Below are positions 6,242 to 10,242 of a DNA stretch of 10,242 nt, piece after piece (positions within the stretch are counted from its first letter, which is position 1; the number at the start of each line of letters is the position of its first letter). The translations under genes were made by a program, and so were the position numbers. The DNA comes from Gammaproteobacteria bacterium. Its GTDB lineage: Bacteria; Pseudomonadota; Gammaproteobacteria; Steroidobacterales; Steroidobacteraceae. Location of the stretch: positions 1 through 10,242 of the forward strand of contig JADLDF010000014.1 of NCBI GenBank assembly GCA_020846815.1, read 5' to 3'. The notes under the pieces were generated by a model that was given only the letters and a program-made list of their open reading frames with translations, made no database searches and was not told the DNA's origin.

Positions 6242-7510
6242 ATGGATCGCTTCGACTACGACGCTTTCTTCGACGACGAGCTGGGACGGCTGCACCGCGA
6301 GGCCCGCTACCGGCGTTTCCAGCAACTCGGCCGCGAGCTCGCGCCGGGCCCAGTCGCGTTCACGACCATCGACGGCCTGCGCCGCGCCGTCACGGTCTGG
6401 TGCAGCAACGACTATCTCGGCATGAGCCGCCACCCGCTGGTGCTCGAAGCCAGCCGGCTCGCGCTGGCGCGCTACGGCGCCGGCGCCGGTGGCACGCGCA
6501 ACATCTCCGGCACGCACGAGCCGATCGTCGCGCTCGAAGCCGAGCTCGCTGCGCTGCACGGCAAGGAGGCCGCGCTGGTCTTCTCTTCCGGTTACGTCGC
6601 CAACGACACCGTGCTCGCCACGCTGGCCGCGCGCCTGCCCGGCTGCATCGTGCTCTCCGATGCCGACAACCATGCCTCGATGATCGAGGGCATGCGCCGC
6701 AGCCGCGCCGAGGTCCAGGTCTTCGCGCACAGCGATCCGGCCGCGCTCGATGCACGGCTGTCGCAGGTCGACCCGGCGCGCCCGAAGCTCGTGGCGTTCG
6801 AATCGCTGTACTCGATGAACGGCGACGTCGCGCCGCTGCGCGAGCTGCTCGCCGTGGCGCGCCGCCACGGCGCGCTCAGCTACGTCGACGAAACCCACGC
6901 GGTCGGCGTGCACGGCCCGCAGGGCGGCGGCCTGCTCGAAGCGCACGACCTGCTCGACCAGGCGGACATCGTCCAGGGCGGCCTCGGCAAGGGCTATGGC
7001 GTGGTCGGCGGCTTCGTCACCGGCCGTCGCCCGCTGATCGATTTCGTGCGCAGCCATGCGCCGGGGTTCATCTTCACGACCGCGCTGCCGCCCGCGGTCG
7101 CGGCTGCGGCGCTCGCCAGCGTGCGCCACCTGCGCAGCAGCCAGACCGAGCGCCTGGCGCTGCGCCGCCGCGTCGAGGGACTTCGCGCGCGCCTGCAGGC
7201 TGCCGCCCTGCCTGTGCTGCCGACCACGGCACAGATCCTGCCGCTGCTGATCGGCGATTCGGCGCGCTGCACGCTGCTCGCCGAGCGCTTGCTGCGCGAG
7301 CACTCGGTGTACCTGCAGCCGATCAACTACCCGACCGTGCCGCGCGGCGCCGAGCGGTTGCGCATCACGCCCTCGCCGCTGCACGACGAGGCGATGACCG
7401 ACGCGCTGGTCGAAGCGCTGGTCGCGATCGTGCCGCCGGGGTCCATCGTGCAGCGCAGCGCGGACGCACTGCCGGCGGTTGCAGCGACGGACTGCGCCGC
7501 GTCGCGCTGA
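6242..7510 (+). CDS. hemA: 5-aminolevulinate synthase (C4/Shemin pathway)
   Basis: A 422-residue PLP enzyme of the alpha-oxoamine synthase family that makes 5-aminolevulinate from glycine and succinyl-CoA. It aligns from end to end with alphaproteobacterial ALAS. Motifs are LHREARYRRF (17-26), VTVWCSNDYLGM (50-61), GAGGTRNISGTH, HGKEAALVFSSGYVAND, NHASMIEGMRRS, FESLYSMNGD, DETHAVGVHGP, and GGLGKGYG with PLP Lys250, where GTLGKAYG is usual. The C-terminal block YLQPINYPTVPRGAERLRITPSPLHD is split here only for description: YLQPINYPTVPRG then AERLRITPSP. This block and the NISGT motif favour ALAS over the sister enzymes KBL, AONS and SPT. It is the last gene of the sulfite/siroheme unit, with a good GGAGG site. 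Most gammaproteobacteria make aminolevulinate from glutamyl-tRNA instead, so the gene may be horizontally acquired or supplementary. The final 15 or so residues look like an unstructured tail. Confidence 0.95.
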   Translation: MDRFDYDAFFDDELGRLHREARYRRFQQLGRELAPGPVAFTTIDGLRRAVTVWCSNDYLGMSRHPLVLEASRLALARYGAGAGGTRNISGTHEPIVALEAELAALHGKEAALVFSSGYVANDTVLATLAARLPGCIVLSDADNHASMIEGMRRSRAEVQVFAHSDPAALDARLSQVDPARPKLVAFESLYSMNGDVAPLRELLAVARRHGALSYVDETHAVGVHGPQGGGLLEAHDLLDQADIVQGGLGKGYGVVGGFVTGRRPLIDFVRSHAPGFIFTTALPPAVAAAALASVRHLRSSQTERLALRRRVEGLRARLQAAALPVLPTTAQILPLLIGDSARCTLLAERLLREHSVYLQPINYPTVPRGAERLRITPSPLHDEAMTDALVEALVAIVPPGSIVQRSADALPAVAATDCAASR

Positions 7511-7577
7511 GGATCCGCCCCGGCACGCGGCACTTCGCCGCCGTCCGCTTCCGCCGGCTCGCCCGGCCCCGGCCCGC

Positions 7578-7597
7578 AGCGCAACATGGGCGCTTTT
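7578..7597 (+). terminator. Weak candidate intrinsic terminator after the ALAS gene
   Basis: AGCGC (7578-7582) and GCGCT (7590-7594) form a 5-bp stem with a 7-base loop, followed by T at 7595-7597, giving TTTT with the last stem base. The stem and T-run are short, so termination would be partial at best. Its position about 70 bases after the ALAS stop makes sense for the end of the operon. Confidence 0.3.
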
Positions 7598-7679
7598 CCG
7601 GACGCCACGCCGGCGCACCACGCTTTTCGCGCCGATATCAGCGCCGACACGCGGCGCGGCGCTCGCCGCTCGCTTCGGC

Positions 7680-7699
7680 CGACCTGCCCTGACAGGTCG
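7680..7699. promoter_or_regulatory. Perfect 7-bp inverted repeat, possible operator or hairpin
   Basis: CGACCTG (7680-7686) and CAGGTCG (7693-7699) are exact reverse complements around a CCCTGA loop. No T-run follows, so it is not an intrinsic terminator. It lies about 60-80 bases upstream of the thiolase promoter, a reasonable place for a regulator site, but I cannot assign a protein. Confidence 0.4.
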
Positions 7700-7760
7700 C
7701 ACACTGCCCTCTGTTCGCCAGGGCTTGGACACGTCGCACGTCGCCTTGCCCCACAGAGGC

Positions 7761-7797
7761 TGGGCACACCGCCCGGCGCTGGCCTATAGTCTCCGAA
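7761..7797 (+). promoter_or_regulatory. Probable sigma70-type promoter giving a leaderless thiolase mRNA
   Basis: TATAGT (7785-7790) is a 5-of-6 match to the -10 consensus and stands out in this GC-rich DNA. Six bases separate it from the A of the ATG at 7797, the usual distance from a -10 to the transcription start. A weak -35, TGGGCA (7761-7766), lies 18 bases upstream. No Shine-Dalgarno is present between the -10 and the ATG, so translation from a leaderless message is likely. Confidence 0.6.
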
Positions 7798-9005
7798 TGC
7801 AAGCCGCATACCTCTTCGACGCCGTGCGCACGCCGCGCGGCAAGGGCAAGGCCGACGGTGCGCTCGCCGCAGTCTCGCCCTACGAGCTCGTCGCCCAGCT
7901 GGTCGAGGCGCTGCGACGTCGCAACGGTGCCGCGGCCCTCGCCGAGGTCGAGCGCGTCGCGCTCGGCTGCGTCACGCAGGTCGGCCCCCAGGGCGGACAC
8001 GTGGCGCTCATGGCCCGCAGCTATGCCGGCCTGCCCGACACCGCGGTCGCGACCACGCTCAACAACTACTGCGTCTCCGGCATGAGCGCGACGGCGCTGG
8101 CCGCGCGCGGCATCGCCAGCGGCGAGGAAGGCCTGGCGCTCGCCGGCGGCGTCGAGAGCATGTCGCAGGCGCCGTTCGAGGGCGACCGCGCCGCGTTCTT
8201 CGCCGACCCCGCGCTGGCCGCAAGGCTGCGCTACGTCTCGCCGCCCATCGTCGGCGACCTGCTCGCGACCCTCGAGGGCCTGAGCCGCGAGGAGCTCGAC
8301 GCGGTCACGGTCGATTCGCACCGGCGCGCCGGCCTCGCCTGGCAGGAGGGCCGCTACGCCTCGAGCGTCGTGCCGGTCGCGCGCGCCGACGGCAGCGTGG
8401 TCGAGCGCGACGAGCTGGTGCGCCCGGGGCTCGGCACGGCCGACCTCGCGCGCTTCCAGCCGGCTTTCGGCGCGCTCGGCGCCCAGGGCCACGACGCGCT
8501 GCTGACCGCGGCGATCCCGGGCCTCGAGGAAGTCCAGCACCTGCATTCGGTCGCGCACTGCCCGCCGATCGCCGACGGTGCCTGCCTGCTGCTGCTCGGT
8601 TCCGCGCAGCGCGGCGCCGAGCTCGGCCTGCGGCCGCGCGCGCGCATCGCCGGCGCGGCCGAGGTCAACACCGATCCGCTGCAGCCGTTCGCGGCCGGGC
8701 TCGCAGCGATGCAGCGCCTGCTGCGACGGGCGAATCTCGCGCCGCGCGACCTCGGCGCGATCGAATACATGGAAGCCTTCGCGGCCGTCCCGGCGACCTT
8801 CCGCCGCCGCGCGCTCGTCGACGACGCGCGCGTCAACGCCGGCGGCGGCCATCTCGCGATGGGCCATCCGATGGGCGCCTCCGGCGCGATCCTGGTCACC
8901 AGCCTGCTCGCCGAAATGGAGCGTCGCGACGTCGAGTGGGGCATGGCCGTCGCGCACGCGGTCTCCGGCGTCGGCGCGGCCGTGCTGCTGCAGCGGGGCG
9001 GCTGA
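7797..9005 (+). CDS. Thiolase-family acyltransferase with non-standard catalytic residues
   Basis: A 402-residue cytoplasmic thiolase-fold protein, probably acting on acyl-CoA in lipid, steroid or aromatic side-chain breakdown. The start is ATG 7797, giving a typical thiolase N-terminus (LFDAVRTPRGKGKADGAL); upstream in-frame codons to 7479 run back into the ALAS gene and lack any motif. The nucleophile is present as NNYCVSG with Cys92, and GHPMGASGAI gives His357. By hand alignment the Asn of the usual NEAFA motif is Met325 (MEAFA). The C-terminal CxGG motif is lost, with HAVSGVG (387-393) instead, placing His387 or a small residue where the second catalytic Cys should be. The GNAS block is also changed to AHCP (253-256). 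It could be a degradative thiolase with altered chemistry, or a thiolase-like protein with another acyl transfer role. The fold assignment is secure, the reaction is not. Confidence 0.88.
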   Translation: MQAAYLFDAVRTPRGKGKADGALAAVSPYELVAQLVEALRRRNGAAALAEVERVALGCVTQVGPQGGHVALMARSYAGLPDTAVATTLNNYCVSGMSATALAARGIASGEEGLALAGGVESMSQAPFEGDRAAFFADPALAARLRYVSPPIVGDLLATLEGLSREELDAVTVDSHRRAGLAWQEGRYASSVVPVARADGSVVERDELVRPGLGTADLARFQPAFGALGAQGHDALLTAAIPGLEEVQHLHSVAHCPPIADGACLLLLGSAQRGAELGLRPRARIAGAAEVNTDPLQPFAAGLAAMQRLLRRANLAPRDLGAIEYMEAFAAVPATFRRRALVDDARVNAGGGHLAMGHPMGASGAILVTSLLAEMERRDVEWGMAVAHAVSGVGAAVLLQRGG

Positions 9006-9007
9006 CC

Positions 9008-10242
9008 ATGAGCGCACCGGCGCCGCTCGCCGCCGCGCGGGAGACGCCCTACGCCTGGTACGTCGTCGGCGTGCTGATGCTCGCCTACGTCGTGTCGTTC
9101 GTCGACCGGCTGATCCTCGGTCTGCTGGTGCAGCCGATCCGTGCCGACCTCGGCATCTCCGACACCCAGATCGGCCTGTTGGCCGGCGTCGGCTTCGCGC
9201 TGTTCTACACCGTCATGGGCGTGCCGCTGGCGCGGCTCTCCGACTCGACCAACCGCCGCTGGCTGATCGTCGCAGGGGTCGCACTGTGGAGCGTGATGAC
9301 CGCGGCCAGCGCGTTCGCGACCAGCTTCACGAGCCTGCTGCTGGCGCGCATCGGCGTCGGCATCGGCGAAGCGACGCTGGCGCCGGCGGCCAGCTCGATG
9401 ATCGCAGACTACTTCCCGCGCGATCGCGTCGCGCGCGCGATGGGCGTGTATTCCACCGGCGTCTATCTCGGCGCAGGCCTCGCGCTGCTGGCCGGCGGCC
9501 TGGTCGTCGCCGCGGTCGCCGACGGCGGCACGATGCGCCTGACGGGGCTCGGCGAGTTCAATACTTGGCAGCTCGCCTTCCTGATCGCCGCGGCACCCGG
9601 CGTACTGGTGGTCGCGCTGCTGCTGACGGTGCGCGAGCCGCCGCGGCGCGAGCATCTGGCCGCGGACGCCACCGCCGACCGCACGCCGCCGCTGCGCGAG
9701 CTGCTCGCCTTCATCGGCCGCCACCGCCGGCTGCTCTCCGGCCACTGCATCGGCTACGGCTGCCTCGGCACGGCCGTGACCGCCTGGCTGGTCTGGGCAC
9801 CGGAGATGCTGCACCGCGCGCACCAGGTGCCGATCGGCACCGCCGCACTCGCCTATGGCGGCCTGCTGGTCACGCTCGGCACGCTCGGGCCGTTCGCCGG
9901 TGGCTGGTGGGCGCAGCGCGCCGCGGCACGCGGCCATGCCGATGCCGAGATCCGCGTCTCGCTGATCGCCGCCGTCGTGCTGGTGCCGCTGGTCGCGGTC
10001 GCGCCGCTCGCGCCCTCGCTCGGCGCCGCGACCCTGGTGCTGGCGCCGGTGGTGCTGCTGCTCGCCGTGCCGCAAGGCCTGGCCGCGACCGTGCTGCAGC
10101 TGATCGCGCCCAACCGGCTGCGCGGCCAGCTGCTGTCGGCGTTCATGCTGGTCGCGGTGCTCGCGGCCTATGCAGTCGGCCCGACCGCGGTGCCATTGCT
10201 GGCCAAGGGCGTGTTCGGCTCCGAGCAGGCGCTCGACCGCGC
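9008..10242 (+). CDS. Spinster-like MFS transporter, 3'-truncated by window
   Basis: The ATG at 9008 lies two bases after the thiolase stop (TGACCATG), so the two are almost certainly co-transcribed and coupled. The 411 visible residues are open to the window edge; relatives are usually about 430-450 residues, so little is missing. After a short polar N-terminus comes TM1 with SFVDRLILGLLVQPI (about residues 30-44), then SDTQIGLLAGVGFALFYT and GVPLARLSDSTNRR, the MFS loop motif between TM2 and TM3. RIGVGIGEATLAPAA (about 113-127) and DYFPRDRVARAMGVY (about 132-146) follow. A hydrophilic central loop lies near residues 210-232, and at least five further hydrophobic segments follow. These are signatures of the spinster subfamily of the major facilitator superfamily. 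The substrate cannot be read from sequence; pairing with a thiolase suggests uptake or efflux of an organic acid, lipid or steroid-like compound. Confidence 0.88.
   Translation, partial: MSAPAPLAAARETPYAWYVVGVLMLAYVVSFVDRLILGLLVQPIRADLGISDTQIGLLAGVGFALFYTVMGVPLARLSDSTNRRWLIVAGVALWSVMTAASAFATSFTSLLLARIGVGIGEATLAPAASSMIADYFPRDRVARAMGVYSTGVYLGAGLALLAGGLVVAAVADGGTMRLTGLGEFNTWQLAFLIAAAPGVLVVALLLTVREPPRREHLAADATADRTPPLRELLAFIGRHRRLLSGHCIGYGCLGTAVTAWLVWAPEMLHRAHQVPIGTAALAYGGLLVTLGTLGPFAGGWWAQRAAARGHADAEIRVSLIAAVVLVPLVAVAPLAPSLGAATLVLAPVVLLLAVPQGLAATVLQLIAPNRLRGQLLSAFMLVAVLAAYAVGPTAVPLLAKGVFGSEQALDR

Larger units (their letters stand above)
7511..7796 (+). other. Non-coding spacer between the siroheme operon and the thiolase unit
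   Basis: No convincing gene is seen in these 286 bases. The short open frames here show no recognisable motif and no ribosome binding site. The spacer holds a weak terminator-like hairpin near 7578, a perfect inverted repeat at 7680-7699, a second short inverted repeat (GCCCT 7706-7710 with AGGGC 7720-7724), and a promoter abutting the thiolase start. The base composition looks less codon-structured than the flanking genes. Confidence 0.7.

Noticed and set aside
6242..7510. The ALAS as a cyclising enzyme for a C5N unit of a natural product
   Set aside because: Such clusters carry an acyl-CoA ligase and an amide synthase beside the ALAS; here the neighbours are hemB, a HemC/D-like gene and cysG, which fit tetrapyrrole synthesis.
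7586..7789. A 67-codon open frame in the spacer
   Set aside because: No ribosome binding site, no motif, and composition typical of random GC-rich sequence; it also overlaps the likely promoter.
7479..7796. An N-terminal extension of the thiolase reaching back into the ALAS gene
   Set aside because: The added residues match no thiolase, overlap the ALAS C-terminus, and the ATG at 7797 gives the normal family N-terminus with a promoter directly in front.

Overview
The window is a very GC-rich bacterial segment in which all supported genes lie on the + strand, most of them overlapping or separated by only a few bases. It looks proteobacterial, probably gammaproteobacterial. The support is the two-domain CysG siroheme synthase, the PAPS-type (not APS-type) CysH, and the cysI-cysH-cysG order. 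The spinster-type MFS transporter next to a thiolase resembles clusters common in Nevskiales/Steroidobacter-like lineages, but this placement is inference and not secure.

Region 1 (1-7510) reads as one transcription unit of six genes: cysI (5' end outside the window), cysH, cysG, a fused HemC/HemD-like gene, hemB, and a 5-aminolevulinate synthase (ALAS, hemA of the C4/Shemin type). Junctions are ATGA or GTGA overlaps at cysI/cysH, cysG/hemC-like and hemC-like/hemB, and gaps of 18 and 17 bases at cysH/cysG and hemB/ALAS. Read from last gene to first, the products form one route. ALAS makes 5-aminolevulinate from glycine and succinyl-CoA, HemB makes porphobilinogen, and the HemC/HemD-like fusion is placed to make uroporphyrinogen III. 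CysG then makes siroheme, which CysI uses to reduce sulfite supplied by CysH. The operon therefore appears to couple a sulfite reductase to its own supply line for its cofactor.

Two of these proteins are odd. The HemC-like domain keeps the catalytic Asp and the Arg pair, but the conserved cysteine that attaches the dipyrromethane cofactor is missing, with an Asp triplet in its place. Its fused C-terminal part looks like a shortened uroporphyrinogen-III synthase. CysG carries an Ala/Thr-rich linker between its two halves and a second insertion of about 45 residues inside the methyltransferase domain.

Region 2 (7511-7796) is a 286-base non-coding spacer. It holds a weak terminator-like hairpin, a perfect 7-bp inverted repeat, and a -10 element placed so that transcription would start on the A of the next ATG (probable leaderless mRNA).

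Region 3 (7797-10242) begins a second unit. It has a thiolase-family protein with the nucleophilic Cys but substitutions at two other catalytic positions, and, two bases later, a spinster-like MFS transporter that runs off the end of the window. I see no tRNA, rRNA, CRISPR array, insertion sequence or transposase.
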